The notes beneath the pieces were generated by a model. It was not told the origin of the DNA. It searched no databases and worked only from the letters and a program-made list of their open reading frames with translations. 64,000 nt of DNA from Phyllobacterium bourgognense (GTDB lineage Bacteria > Pseudomonadota > Alphaproteobacteria > Rhizobiales > Rhizobiaceae): NCBI RefSeq assembly GCF_003337575.1, contig NZ_QPJM01000011.1, positions 1 to 64,000 on the forward strand. Reading direction: 5' to 3'. Made by a program: the position numbers and the translations under genes. This document shows positions 34,912 through 43,144 of this stretch, one piece after another. Numbering within the stretch: the stretch's first letter is position 1; each line of letters begins with the position of its first letter.

Positions 34912-35297
34912 GAATAACGGATGCACTGTTTCGCACCTTCCTCATTTATGTCGCCAGCTCGGGCCAACCGCCGCACGAGCTTATCAAGCCGTTTTTCTCC
35001 GAACTCGCGTTCATCACGGCGTTTGAAAGCATGACCGTGGTGCCTGTCAGCTTGGGCGAACTGAAGGATGCACGCGTGCGTCTTACCGACGACTTGCTCA
35101 CACGGCTGGATGATAACGCTATGCGTTTCTTGCTTTCACTGCATGATACCGAGCCGGATTTTGAAGCCATCGGCATCCCGCAGGCGGCAAACCTGCCCGC
35201 CGTCAGATGGAAACTGCTCAACCTCACGAAACTGAAAGAGCAGAACCCGGAGAAACACGCCCAGCAGGGCCAAGAGATTGAGAACATATTGTCTTAG
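34912..35297 (+). pseudogene. C-terminal remnant of an AbiEii-type nucleotidyltransferase toxin
   Basis: The frame reads ITDALFRTFLIYVASSGQPP, HELIKPFFSE, FESMTVVPVSLGELKDARVR, RLDDNAMRFLLSLHDTEPDF and LPAVRWKLLNLTKLKEQNPE. This is the C-terminal half of AbiEii/AbiGii-family proteins, toxins of type IV toxin-antitoxin systems. The nucleotidyltransferase core with its GS-x10-DxD motif is missing: upstream of 34912 the sequence is antisense autotransporter. No AbiEi-like antitoxin gene is adjacent. Confidence 0.65.
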
Positions 35298-35482
35298 CGC
35301 CCGAACGACGGTTCCAGCCCGCTCCAGCACACCTAAATCCTAAAACGTTTATCGCGGTGTTTGCATCGCGACGATGAGGAGCGTGCAGCGGCTCGATCTG
35401 TGATGGTCCGGCGGACGCGATAGCACTTCTTCGAAAACTTACACGACAAAAATACCGCAAAGGTTACGAGCAACTGTTCGTT

Positions 35483-35544
35483 TGAAAATGCCGACAATAG
35501 CAGATTTTTCCCATTTTTGATTGGTGCCTGAGAGTCTACAATTG
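35483..35544. repeat. Dispersed 60-bp element, copy C
   Basis: TTGAAAATGCCGACAATAGC begins at 35483 and AGTCTACAATT at 35534, 51 bases apart. Upstream GAGCAACTGTTCG also resembles copy A (CAGCAACCCTTCC). It lies just beyond the AbiEii remnant and six bases before a 26-bp palindrome. Confidence 0.6.
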
Positions 35545-35550
35545 CAGCTA

Positions 35551-35576
35551 ATATACTGAGAAGTCTCAGTATATTG
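35551..35576. repeat. Perfect 12-bp inverted repeat
   Basis: AATATACTGAGA and TCTCAGTATATT flank two bases. The arms are perfect and AT-rich, with no T-run, so it does not look like a terminator. It lies between repeat copy C and the 3' end of the AraC gene and could be a protein-binding site or a recombination target. Confidence 0.7.
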
Positions 35577-35621
35577 TTCTACCAAGCTCGGCTGGGTCGT
35601 TGCAAACTCTTTTTGATGCGA

Positions 35622-36656
35622 TTACGCGGATCGTACGGTGCGGCTGGCGTACACAGTGTGGAGACGCTGTTGGTTCAGAGCATCCTGTTTGGGCGCGACG
35701 CCAAAGGTTCTTGAGTATTCTCGGCTGAATTGCGACGCGCTCTCGTACCCGACCTTGTAGGCGGCTTCGGCAACGTTGGCAGCCTGCGTGACCATGAGGC
35801 GGCGCGCCTCCAGCAGGCGGAGTTGCTTCTGAAACTGAAGTGGGGTCATCGAGGTCAGCGCCTTGAAATGCTGATGAAACGACGACGGGCTCATCCGCGC
35901 AACATCAGCGAGCTGATCGACGCGTAAAGTATCCGCGAAGTTGGTATGAAGCACTGAAACAGCCCTTACCACACGTTCAATGTTTGATTCGGGGCAGGCA
36001 AGTTTGCAGATCTCACCGCCATGCGGGCCGTTCAGCAGCCAATAGCAAATCTCGCGCACGATCGAAGGCGCCAGAATCGGTATCGCCTTTGGGGTCGCCA
36101 GCAGTCGAACCAAGCGGAGAATACAATCGGCTAGTGGTTGGTCCACTTTAGCGACAAAAGCGCAAGGACCGGTCGCGTCCGACTGCGCTGGTGGTGTATC
36201 CAATTGTTCGAGAACTTCCCGCACAGTTGCTACGTCGAAGTCGACCATGACGCCGACATAAGGCGTTGCAGCACTGGCCTCCACGATCCTTCCGGTTGCC
36301 GGAACCCCGACACTGACGACCAAGCACTCCATGGTGCGGTAGTTGAGATGTTCGTCGCCAAACTGCAACTCCTTCGCACCCTCCAGCACCACGCATAGCG
36401 ATGGCCGATAGATGTTTCGCATGGGCATCATCGACTGAAACGAGCGGACGATGTTGAAGCCTTCTATGGCCGTCGGGAACAGGCCCTGCCCGCCACCCTG
36501 GTCTTCGATGTAGGCCGTTACGGCAGAGAGCAATGGCATATTCAAGCGGGGATCCGGTTTTTTCAGGGGCCACGGCAATATGTGGCTCTTCGCCGGCATC
36601 ATCGCCTCTTCTGCAGGAATAGGCAAGTTTCTTGAAGGTTCGGGCATTCTGGTCAT
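35622..36656 (-). CDS. AraC-family regulator with AraC_N domain
   Basis: A 344-residue regulator. The N-terminal AraC_N ligand domain is seen in YRPSLCVVLEGAKELQFGDE and MECLVVSVGVPATGRI. The C-terminal DNA-binding domain has RVDQLADVARMSPSSFHQHF and VAEAAYKVGYESASQFSREY followed by the typical GVAP. GGAG lies seven bases before the ATG at 36656, preferred over 36668. It is divergent from the MFS exporter at 36708 with a 51-base shared promoter, and is its probable regulator. Relatives often control aldehyde or alcohol dehydrogenase genes; SDR genes follow the transporter here. Confidence 0.93.
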   Translation of the reverse strand: MTRMPEPSRNLPIPAEEAMMPAKSHILPWPLKKPDPRLNMPLLSAVTAYIEDQGGGQGLFPTAIEGFNIVRSFQSMMPMRNIYRPSLCVVLEGAKELQFGDEHLNYRTMECLVVSVGVPATGRIVEASAATPYVGVMVDFDVATVREVLEQLDTPPAQSDATGPCAFVAKVDQPLADCILRLVRLLATPKAIPILAPSIVREICYWLLNGPHGGEICKLACPESNIERVVRAVSVLHTNFADTLRVDQLADVARMSPSSFHQHFKALTSMTPLQFQKQLRLLEARRLMVTQAANVAEAAYKVGYESASQFSREYSRTFGVAPKQDALNQQRLHTVYASRTVRSA

Positions 36657-36707
36657 TGGACACTCCATCTAGCTTAAGGGTGCAACCAAGCGAGGAGTGA
36701 CCTCAAG

Positions 36708-38021
36708 ATGACAGAAATTGCTGCCCGGTCAATAGCCCCTGCGCAGACACGCGCGCCGCCCGCTGCGTCCGGCGGGGAACACGTAAAAGGCCTGCGCATG
36801 GCCGCAATATGCATGGTCCTTCTGCTGATCAACGCGTTTTCGCAGATCGATCGAATACTGCCGTTCATCCTGGCAGAAAAGATCAAAGCCGACCTGTCGC
36901 TGACCGACACCCAGATGGGGCTCCTCACTGGCCCTGCGTTTGCGGTTTGCTACGCACTTCTCTCATTACCGCTTGCCCGTGCGGCAGATCGGGGATCTCC
37001 CCGACTCGTACTGGTGTCTTGCGTCCTGATCTGGAGCGTCATGACGACGCTCGGCGGTTTTGCCGCCAGTTTCATGTTCCTGGCACTCACACGCTTCGGC
37101 GTCGCATTCGGCGAGGCTGGCGCAGTCCCGGCAGGCCATGCTCTCATCGTCCGCAAAATTGGGCTCGAGCGCCGCGGTCTTGCAATCGGCCTATTCGCAA
37201 TGGGCATCCCGCTAGGCACGATGGTGGGGTTTGCGGCAGGCGGCGCGACTGCAGACGTATTTGGCTGGCGTATCGTTTTGATGGGTGCTGGAGCCATCGG
37301 CGTCTTGATCGGGTTATTGATCATTCTTGTTTCCGGCCCCACTCCTCCTCTTCCAACAACAGCCGCTCGCGACGAACCCTTCCTGCGAACCAGCCTTGAC
37401 CTGTTATCGTCTCCAGTGTTCCGCTGGTTGTTCACGGGCACCATTTTCCTGGGCTTCGCAGGCGCGCCTTTCTATGCCTTCTCCATACCGTTTCTGATCC
37501 GCACCTACCGTTTTACCGCGACAGAGGTCGGCGTCTCGTTCGGCATGTTACAAGGGTTGATGGGGATCATCGGTACATTGGGCGGTGGACGCTGGTTTGA
37601 TTTTGCTGTCCGCTCCGGGAAAGGCAGGGTGCTCGGCCCTCCGGCAATTCTCTTCCTGATCGCGAGTGCAACAACGACTGCGGCGTTGTTTGCTCCGACC
37701 GGCTGGATGTCCATTGCACTCTTTGTGCCCGGTATGCTGTCATTTTCGTTCATGTTGCCATGGGGCTTCGGAGCAGCGCATCTGATCGCCGGTCCTGGAC
37801 GTCAGGCGCAGGCGACCAGTCTCGTCATGATCGGAAGCGGCCTCCTCGGGCCTGCGCTAGGCCCTCTGATCGTTGGCATTGTCAGCGATGCTGCAAGCGC
37901 CGCCGATATTCCAAACGGCCTCGGCCTCGGCTTGTTGATTGTGCCTTTGTCGACCGTCCTTGCCGGCATCACTCTCCTGATCGCAAACCAAAGGATTGGC
38001 GCCTTCCTTCGCCAACGCTGA
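36708..38021 (+). CDS. Major facilitator superfamily transporter
   Basis: A 437-residue inner-membrane transporter with about twelve helices. The spinster-like MFS motifs are NAFSQIDRILPFILAEKIKA, LSLTDTQMGLLTGPAFAVCY, LPLARAADRGSPRLVLV (motif A) and FGEAGAVPAGHALI. AGGAG precedes the ATG at 36708. It is divergent from the AraC gene, and a Tat-signal SDR gene follows after 54 bases, so they may be co-transcribed. Direction of transport and substrate are unknown. Confidence 0.93.
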   Translation: MTEIAARSIAPAQTRAPPAASGGEHVKGLRMAAICMVLLLINAFSQIDRILPFILAEKIKADLSLTDTQMGLLTGPAFAVCYALLSLPLARAADRGSPRLVLVSCVLIWSVMTTLGGFAASFMFLALTRFGVAFGEAGAVPAGHALIVRKIGLERRGLAIGLFAMGIPLGTMVGFAAGGATADVFGWRIVLMGAGAIGVLIGLLIILVSGPTPPLPTTAARDEPFLRTSLDLLSSPVFRWLFTGTIFLGFAGAPFYAFSIPFLIRTYRFTATEVGVSFGMLQGLMGIIGTLGGGRWFDFAVRSGKGRVLGPPAILFLIASATTTAALFAPTGWMSIALFVPGMLSFSFMLPWGFGAAHLIAGPGRQAQATSLVMIGSGLLGPALGPLIVGIVSDAASAADIPNGLGLGLLIVPLSTVLAGITLLIANQRIGAFLRQR

Positions 38022-38075
38022 CCGCAAACCGCCGTTGCAGGCTGAAACATTCGAAACTTCTTAGGAGACATTCCA

Positions 38076-38927
38076 ATGTCAAACACAGACAATTCCCGAC
38101 GCACGTTCCTCGCCCTCGCGGCGGCCGTGCCATCCGCTATTGCCATGAGCGGCATTGCATCGGCCCAGTCGTCCGATACTGGCGCTGTCGCCAAACCGGG
38201 TGACAAACGCGGCGCGGTCGTCACTGGATCTTCCCGCGGCATTGGCGCGGCCACCGCCCGGCGTCTGGCGCGGGACGGTTTCGCCGTGACCGTGAACTAC
38301 CTTACCAATCGCGAGTTGGCCGAGCAGGTCGTTCGCGATATCGAGGCCGCCGGCGGCCGTGCCATCGTTCGCCAGGCAGATGTGGCGGATCCGGCCGCGG
38401 TCAAAGCTCTTTTCGACGCCAATGACGAAGCCTTCGGCGGCGTCGACATCGTGGTCAATAACGCCGGCATCATGAACGTCGGTCCTTTCAGTCGGATGAC
38501 CGACGAGGCCTTTGACCGGATGATGGCTACCAACGTCAAAGGGAGTTTCAATGTGCTACGCGAGGCGTCACGACGCGTTCGCGACGGTGGTCGGATCATC
38601 AGCCTAAGTTCAAGCATTATCAAAATGAGCCCTTCCGGCACGGCAGCCTACGCTGCAACCAAGGCGGCGCAGGAGATCTACTCAAACGTTCTTGCCAAGG
38701 AGTTGGGCGGTCGCAACATTTCGGTCAATGCGATATCGCCAGGCGCCGTCGATACCCAACTCTTGCGTCAGCACGGGGAAGAGGCGCTTCGCGGCATACC
38801 GGAAGCGACCCCGCTTCGTCGGCTGGGCCAACCAGAAGATATCGCCAATGTCATAGGCCTTCTCTGCTCACAGGACGGGGCGTGGATCGATGGTCAAAAC
38901 GTCTTCGCGAATGGCGGTATCGCCTGA
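38076..38927 (+). CDS. Tat-signal short-chain dehydrogenase/reductase
   Basis: A 283-residue SDR with an N-terminal twin-arginine signal (SRRTFLALAAAVPSAIAM then ASA-QS), unusual for a family that is normally cytoplasmic. The SDR core has VVTGSSRGIGAATARRLA, DIVVNNAGIMNVGP, the catalytic serine in SLSSSIIKM and YAATK. If exported, it would need its nucleotide cofactor bound before Tat transport, as for other folded cofactor enzymes. It follows the MFS gene and ends in a perfect 30-base hairpin. Classification is firm; periplasmic location is inference. Confidence 0.9.
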   Translation: MSNTDNSRRTFLALAAAVPSAIAMSGIASAQSSDTGAVAKPGDKRGAVVTGSSRGIGAATARRLARDGFAVTVNYLTNRELAEQVVRDIEAAGGRAIVRQADVADPAAVKALFDANDEAFGGVDIVVNNAGIMNVGPFSRMTDEAFDRMMATNVKGSFNVLREASRRVRDGGRIISLSSSIIKMSPSGTAAYAATKAAQEIYSNVLAKELGGRNISVNAISPGAVDTQLLRQHGEEALRGIPEATPLRRLGQPEDIANVIGLLCSQDGAWIDGQNVFANGGIA

Positions 38928-38933
38928 CGGATA

Positions 38934-38963
38934 CCTGCTGCGGCGCACATGCGCCGCAGCAGG
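38934..38963. terminator. Very strong stem-loop after the Tat-SDR gene
   Basis: CCTGCTGCGGCGCA and TGCGCCGCAGCAGG are perfect 14-base arms separated by CA. It begins seven bases after the stop codon. There is no following T-run, so it may act as an mRNA-stabilising or rho-assisted end rather than a classical intrinsic terminator. Confidence 0.65.
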
Positions 38964-38997
38964 TTCGCAACCAGACTCTTTCAGGATACCCTTGCCA

Positions 38998-39282
38998 TGA
39001 AATACAACACACTGGGCGCCGACAAAGGTGCCAGCGTTGCAAGGAATTGCGCTGGCATGGCTGCTGCATCAGCCGCACGTCGCAAGCGTCATCGTCGGTG
39101 CGAAGATGGTCGCGCGGTTCGACGACAGCCTCGGGGCGTCAGAGATCATGCTCAGTCCGGATGAGGTCGCCCAATTGGAAGCCGCCAGCAGGATCGCTCC
39201 CGAATATCCGGCGTGGATGCAGCGAACGCGCGAGGTCGCGGCAAAGCCGCCCCTCGGCAAGCCGATCAACGCAATCGAATAG
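38998..39282 (+). pseudogene. Aldo/keto reductase with internal deletion
   Basis: MKYNTLGADKGASVA opens the first frame at 38998; a second frame carries GIALAWLLHQPHVASVIVGA, ARFDDSLGASEIMLSPDEVA and PEYPAWMQR to a stop at 39282. These are the very start and the last quarter of an aldo/keto reductase. The catalytic D-Y-K-H tetrad region is missing. The join is near 39030. Confidence 0.7.
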
Positions 39283-39319
39283 GCTCGGATCCGGAACCGC
39301 CCGGTGTCGGATCCTTGAA

Positions 39320-39390
39320 AAGGTCGCCTCACCCCACGGCGACCTTCCGTCCGCCGAAGATGTGCCCCGAACAATGTGTCTTCGGCGGAC
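39320..39390. repeat. Two tandem perfect stem-loops
   Basis: AAGGTCGCC (39320-39328) pairs with GGCGACCTT (39338-39346), and GTCCGCCGAAGA (39349-39360) with TCTTCGGCGGAC (39379-39390). They lie between the AKR remnant and the SDR start at 39425. The pair could terminate upstream transcripts or regulate leader RNA of the SDR gene. Confidence 0.65.
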
Positions 39391-39424
39391 AATTGCGCCC
39401 CAACAGAAACAGAAAGGACTGCCG

Positions 39425-40408
39425 ATGACGAAATCCTGGACACTCGATGATATGCCGTCTCAAAAGGGCCGGACGATCCTGATCACCGGAACAGGCGGTC
39501 TGGCCGTCGAAGATGCACTTGCGCTGGCCCAAGCCGGTGGCGACGTGATCATCGCAGGGCGCAATCCGATAAAGGGTGCCGACGCTGTCCGGCGCATCAA
39601 GGAAAAGGCGCCGCAGGCATCGGTCACTCTAGAAGTGGTCGACCTCGCCAGCCTCGTATCGATCGAGGCGCTTGGAAAACGACTAAAAGAAACTCGCGAC
39701 CATATCGACGTACTCATCAACAACGCCGGCGTCATGACGCCACCAACGCGCGAGACGACCAAAGACGGTTTTGAACTGCAGTTCGGCACCAACTATCTCG
39801 GCCACTTTGCCCTGACGGGCCACCTCCTGCCGCTGTTAATGCGGGCACAAGGCTCACGCGTCGTGACCCTTTCCAGCATTGCTGTGCGAAGCGCCAACGT
39901 AGCCATCAACTTCGATGATCTGCAAGCGGAACGGAGCTACAAGCCCATGCCTGTCTATAGTCAGTCAAAGCTGGCGTGTCTGATGTTGGCTTTCGAACTG
40001 CAACGGCGGAGCGAAGCAGCGGGTTGGGGTGTCACGAGTATCGCAGCGCATCCGGGGATATCGCGCACGGATCTGCTTCACAACGGGCCAGGTCGCCGCA
40101 GCGCTCAGGGCTTTCTAAGGTCGTTCATGTGGTTTCTGTTCCAGCCTGTTGCGCAAGGCGCGCTGCCGACCTTGTTCGCGGCCACATCTCCAAAAGCCCG
40201 AGGCGGTGGCTATTATGGCCCCGATAAACTTGGCGAGACCCGTGGACACCCGGCCGAAGCGCAGATCCCGCGACAGGCGATGGAGAAGCAGGCGGCGCAC
40301 AGGCTGTGGGAGATTTCTGAAACACTGACGGAGATCTCGTTCAATGCGCAGGTTTCCCCGTCTGAGCTTACCGGTCTGAACTCGACAACCGTCAGACGGG
40401 AGGGTTGA
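39425..40408 (+). CDS. Short-chain dehydrogenase/reductase, WWOX/protochlorophyllide-reductase-like
   Basis: A 327-residue SDR. The cofactor motif is ITGTGGLAVEDALALAQAGG (a variant of TGxxxGIG with an Ala-Val), then IIAGRNP, VLINNAGVMTPPTRET, FGTNYLGHFALTGHLLP, the serine in TLSSIAVR and YSQSKLA. AAAGGAC lies before the ATG at 39425. The downstream DedA-like gene begins three bases after the stop, so an operon continues into the lipid-related genes. The broken glycine motif may weaken cofactor binding. Confidence 0.88.
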   Translation: MTKSWTLDDMPSQKGRTILITGTGGLAVEDALALAQAGGDVIIAGRNPIKGADAVRRIKEKAPQASVTLEVVDLASLVSIEALGKRLKETRDHIDVLINNAGVMTPPTRETTKDGFELQFGTNYLGHFALTGHLLPLLMRAQGSRVVTLSSIAVRSANVAINFDDLQAERSYKPMPVYSQSKLACLMLAFELQRRSEAAGWGVTSIAAHPGISRTDLLHNGPGRRSAQGFLRSFMWFLFQPVAQGALPTLFAATSPKARGGGYYGPDKLGETRGHPAEAQIPRQAMEKQAAHRLWEISETLTEISFNAQVSPSELTGLNSTTVRREG

Positions 40409-40411
40409 GGT

Positions 40412-41047
40412 TTGGACCCACTTGGAAACCTTGTCGACTGGATTGCGGTATACGGCATATTCGGTTTGTTTGCGATCGGGCTGGCGGAGCGCTTCGTGCC
40501 TGCCCTGCCCTCCTATGGTGTTCTCGTTGCCATAGGTATTGCGGCCGACGACGAGGTTTGGTCGCTCCACACCGCTATCATCGGTACTGCGGTTGGAAGT
40601 TTCCTCGGAGCCCTCGGACTCTATCTTCTCGTACGTGCAGTCGGAGAAAAGCGATCTACAGCGTTTCTCTACTCGGTCGGTGGATGGGTGGGTCTATCGC
40701 AACCACGTATCGACTGGACATTATCCTCCCTACGTGCCCGGGAACGCGCGCTCACTATCCTGTCACAACTCATTCCTACCGTGCGGTTGATCTCGCCCAT
40801 AGCGGCTGGGCTTTTAGGTACTAATGCGCTGCGGTTTGTATCCGGCATAACAGTCGGCATCGTTCTGTGGAACGGCCTGTTCATCGCAGCAGGTTACCTA
40901 GCCGTGCTGGCGATTCCCGGCATCAATTCATCTGCGCTCGCGCTGAAGATACTGGCCCTGCTTGTTGTCGCCGAAGTACTCACGGCCTTGGTGTGGCGGC
41001 TTCAGCGACGATATTCGATGCGCCTGAATCCCGGAGCAAGCAAGTGA
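40412..41047 (+). CDS. DedA-family (SNARE-associated) membrane protein
   Basis: A 211-residue inner-membrane protein starting at a TTG with GGGAGGG seven bases upstream. The DedA core is visible in ERFVPALPSYGVLVAIGIAA, GSFLGALGLYLLVRAVGEK and RLISPIAAGLLGTNALRFV, with five or six helices. DedA proteins flip or transport lipids such as undecaprenyl phosphate or phosphatidylethanolamine. The methyltransferase gene starts inside its stop codon (TGATG), so the two are translationally coupled. A joint role in phospholipid handling is a reasonable inference. Confidence 0.88.
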   Translation: MDPLGNLVDWIAVYGIFGLFAIGLAERFVPALPSYGVLVAIGIAADDEVWSLHTAIIGTAVGSFLGALGLYLLVRAVGEKRSTAFLYSVGGWVGLSQPRIDWTLSSLRARERALTILSQLIPTVRLISPIAAGLLGTNALRFVSGITVGIVLWNGLFIAAGYLAVLAIPGINSSALALKILALLVVAEVLTALVWRLQRRYSMRLNPGASK

Positions 41048-41664
41048 TGACAAATAAAACTGCTGATGCGCTTTTGTTTTTTCGGGCGTGGCTTTCCGCT
41101 CCCCTCCGGGTCGCCTCCGTTACACCGTCGGGGCGCGCGTTGTCTTCTCTTATGACAGCCGAGATTTCCGCCAAGACGGGCACAGTCATCGAATTAGGTC
41201 CGGGGACGGGCGTTTTTACAGAAGCATTGCTGCAGCAAGGTGTCGCTGAAGAAAATCTTGTGCTGATCGAATATGGCGCGGACTTCGCGTCGCAGCTTAG
41301 CCTTCGTTTTCCAACTGCAAGAACCATCCAGATGGATGCTGCCAAATTGAGCAAGTTGCCGCTTCAAGCATCTGCTCCCGTCGGCGCCGTCGTAAGTGGC
41401 CTTCCTCTTTTGTCGATGCCGACGCGTAAAGTGCATGCCATTCTGGAGGGCGCATTTTCGCATCTTCGCCCTAATGGGGCATTCTACCAGTTCACCTACG
41501 GTCCACGGTGCCCGATCGCCAGACCCTTGCTCGACCGTCTCGGCCTGAAGGCGAAATACATCGGCTACACCCTCGCCAATATCCCACCCGCGGCCGTCTA
41601 TCGCATCAGTCGACGACGACCGCGGAGGGTTTCCGATCGGACGCATCAGGATCTGTCGTTCTAG
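41047..41664 (+). CDS. Phospholipid N-methyltransferase-like SAM enzyme
   Basis: A 205-residue class I SAM-dependent methyltransferase. APLRVASVTPSGRALSSLMT followed by TVIELGPGTGVFTEALL (SAM motif I) is the opening of the Rhodobacter/rhizobial phosphatidylethanolamine methyltransferase group; QMDAAKLSKLP and VVSGLPLLSM follow. It overlaps the DedA stop by one base. Members of this group methylate phosphatidylethanolamine toward phosphatidylcholine, or rRNA adenine in distant relatives. Membrane-lipid modification is favoured here because of the DedA partner. Confidence 0.83.
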   Translation: MTNKTADALLFFRAWLSAPLRVASVTPSGRALSSLMTAEISAKTGTVIELGPGTGVFTEALLQQGVAEENLVLIEYGADFASQLSLRFPTARTIQMDAAKLSKLPLQASAPVGAVVSGLPLLSMPTRKVHAILEGAFSHLRPNGAFYQFTYGPRCPIARPLLDRLGLKAKYIGYTLANIPPAAVYRISRRRPRRVSDRTHQDLSF

Positions 41665-41785
41665 TCAGCATCAGTCCGACCCGCATGGCTACTTTTGTTC
41701 CGGGTGAGGCCTTTAGTCCGGGACATGCCATCGCAGCCCGACGAAGTCCTTCAGCACCCGGCCAAGCTGATTTGAGAGATCGAAC

Positions 41786-42347
41786 ATGCATCAAGCATTT
41801 TCGGTCGTTCTGCTTGCCGCTGTTTCGTCGGTGTGCCTTTCGCTGTTGTTTTTCCACGCATTGACGAGGGTATCGTCATGGCCGCTTGCAAAATCGGAAG
41901 CAGCCGATGTTGTTCCTCTCTTGAGCGATGCGAACCTTTCTCGCTTCGGTGTGATTTACGATCTTGGCTGTGGATGGGGCTCGCTTCTGATCACTCACCA
42001 AGGCTTTTCCACACGCGCACGGGAAAGGCGTGGAGGTCTCGCCTTTCCCGTGCTTGCTTGCCAGGCTGCGAACCAGGCACCTCCGCAACGTCTCGATAGC
42101 GGGAAAGAACTTTTACAAATGCGATCTGGCGGATGCCGATGCGGTGACGTGTTTTCTCATGCCCAGCGCTATGCCCAGATTATCAAAATTCCTGGACGAG
42201 ACCGTGCGCCCGGGCACCGCCGTCGTCACAGTCACATTCTGGTTTCGGGGCCGGTCGCCCAAGACGATAAAGGACGGTCCTGGTTTGCGCGGGGCTGTTG
42301 CCTTGTACGTCTGGCCAGCGATGTCTGCTCCAGGGCACACCGGGTAA
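41786..42347 (+). pseudogene. Second class I methyltransferase, single frameshift
   Basis: From the ATG at 41786 a membrane-anchor helix (FSVVLLAAVSSVCLSLLFF) precedes GVIYDLGCGWGSLLI, SAM motif I. The expected continuation, KAFPHAHGKGVEVSPFPCLL then NFYKCDLADADAVTCFLMPS and VTFWFRGRSP, is in a second frame that ends at 42347. A one-base change near 41995 joins them. A perfect 14-bp inverted repeat (42017-42053) lies inside the second part. With one base corrected it would be a membrane-tethered methyltransferase of about 186 residues, downstream of the DedA/methyltransferase pair. Confidence 0.68.
42017..42053. repeat. 14-bp perfect inverted repeat within a coding remnant
   Basis: GCACGGGAAAGGCG and CGCCTTTCCCGTGC flank nine bases. 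The repeat is part of the codons for HGKGVEVSPFPC, so it may be coincidental with conserved coding sequence, but its perfection is unusual. Confidence 0.6.
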
Positions 42348-42542
42348 ATTTCCCCAAGCTTTGGCTCCGCAACGTCCGGGCAGCGCAGCCCCTGATACGG
42401 ACAAGAAGCCGACGATGCCCAGCGACGCGCTATAGAGAAGTATCAGCCTTGGAGGATCAGGCACATAATTTGAGGTTTTCGACATTCAACACCGGGCGCT
42501 CTGGCCGTAGTTTTTCTTCATACGCGAAAAAAGGACGTCGAT

Positions 42543-43016
42543 ATGCTGAAATCGAAAATCAGGAAGTTCTCGCTGGCAGTCATGTTTACGGCTGGATTGA
42601 CCGGACTACAGCTCACCTCGGCTCTGGCTCAAGCTTCGTCGCCAAGCGAAATCGAGGGCGTTTGGGAAACACAGGAAGGCAACTTCAAGTTCGAAGTATT
42701 CGAAGCCGGCGGCAGCTTTGCGGCGCGGGTCATTTATGGCGATCGGCTTATGGAAGCGGACGGCAAGACTTTCAAGAAAGACATCCACAATCCTGACCCC
42801 AAGCTTAGAAGCCGGTCCCTCGAGGGCATCACCTTCCTCACCGATCTGAAATGGGATCCACAAGATCGCCGTTGGGAAGACGGCAACTTCTACGATGGAT
42901 CGTCGGGGCGCACCTATTCAGGGCGGGCATCGATTCGAGATGGTGCGCTCGAACTGCGAGGATATGCGGGGACGCCACTCCTCGGACAGACTATGGTTTT
43001 GTATCGCGTACAATGA
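42543..43016 (+). CDS. Secreted DUF2147 protein
   Basis: A 157-residue exported protein. The signal peptide is FSLAVMFTAGLTGLQLTSAL, cleaved near ALA-QA. The mature part has the DUF2147 pattern: EGVWETQEGNFKFEVFEAGG, FKKDIHNPDPKLRSRSLEG, LTDLKWDPQDRRWEDGNFYD and GRTYSGRASIRDGALELRGY. AAGGA precedes the ATG. The family is periplasmic, lipocalin-like and of unknown ligand. It stands alone after the methyltransferase remnant. Confidence 0.88.
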   Translation: MLKSKIRKFSLAVMFTAGLTGLQLTSALAQASSPSEIEGVWETQEGNFKFEVFEAGGSFAARVIYGDRLMEADGKTFKKDIHNPDPKLRSRSLEGITFLTDLKWDPQDRRWEDGNFYDGSSGRTYSGRASIRDGALELRGYAGTPLLGQTMVLYRVQ

Positions 43017-43144
43017 CGGCCGTCCCCAGCGACAGTCGCAGTTTTCACAGTCTGGCTGCGAGCTGGAGTGTGGGATTGCTTGTGGCGGTGAGTTGGCTGA
43101 GCGGCGTTATTTGCCACTCACAGAATGCGGGTGTGCCTCTGCCC

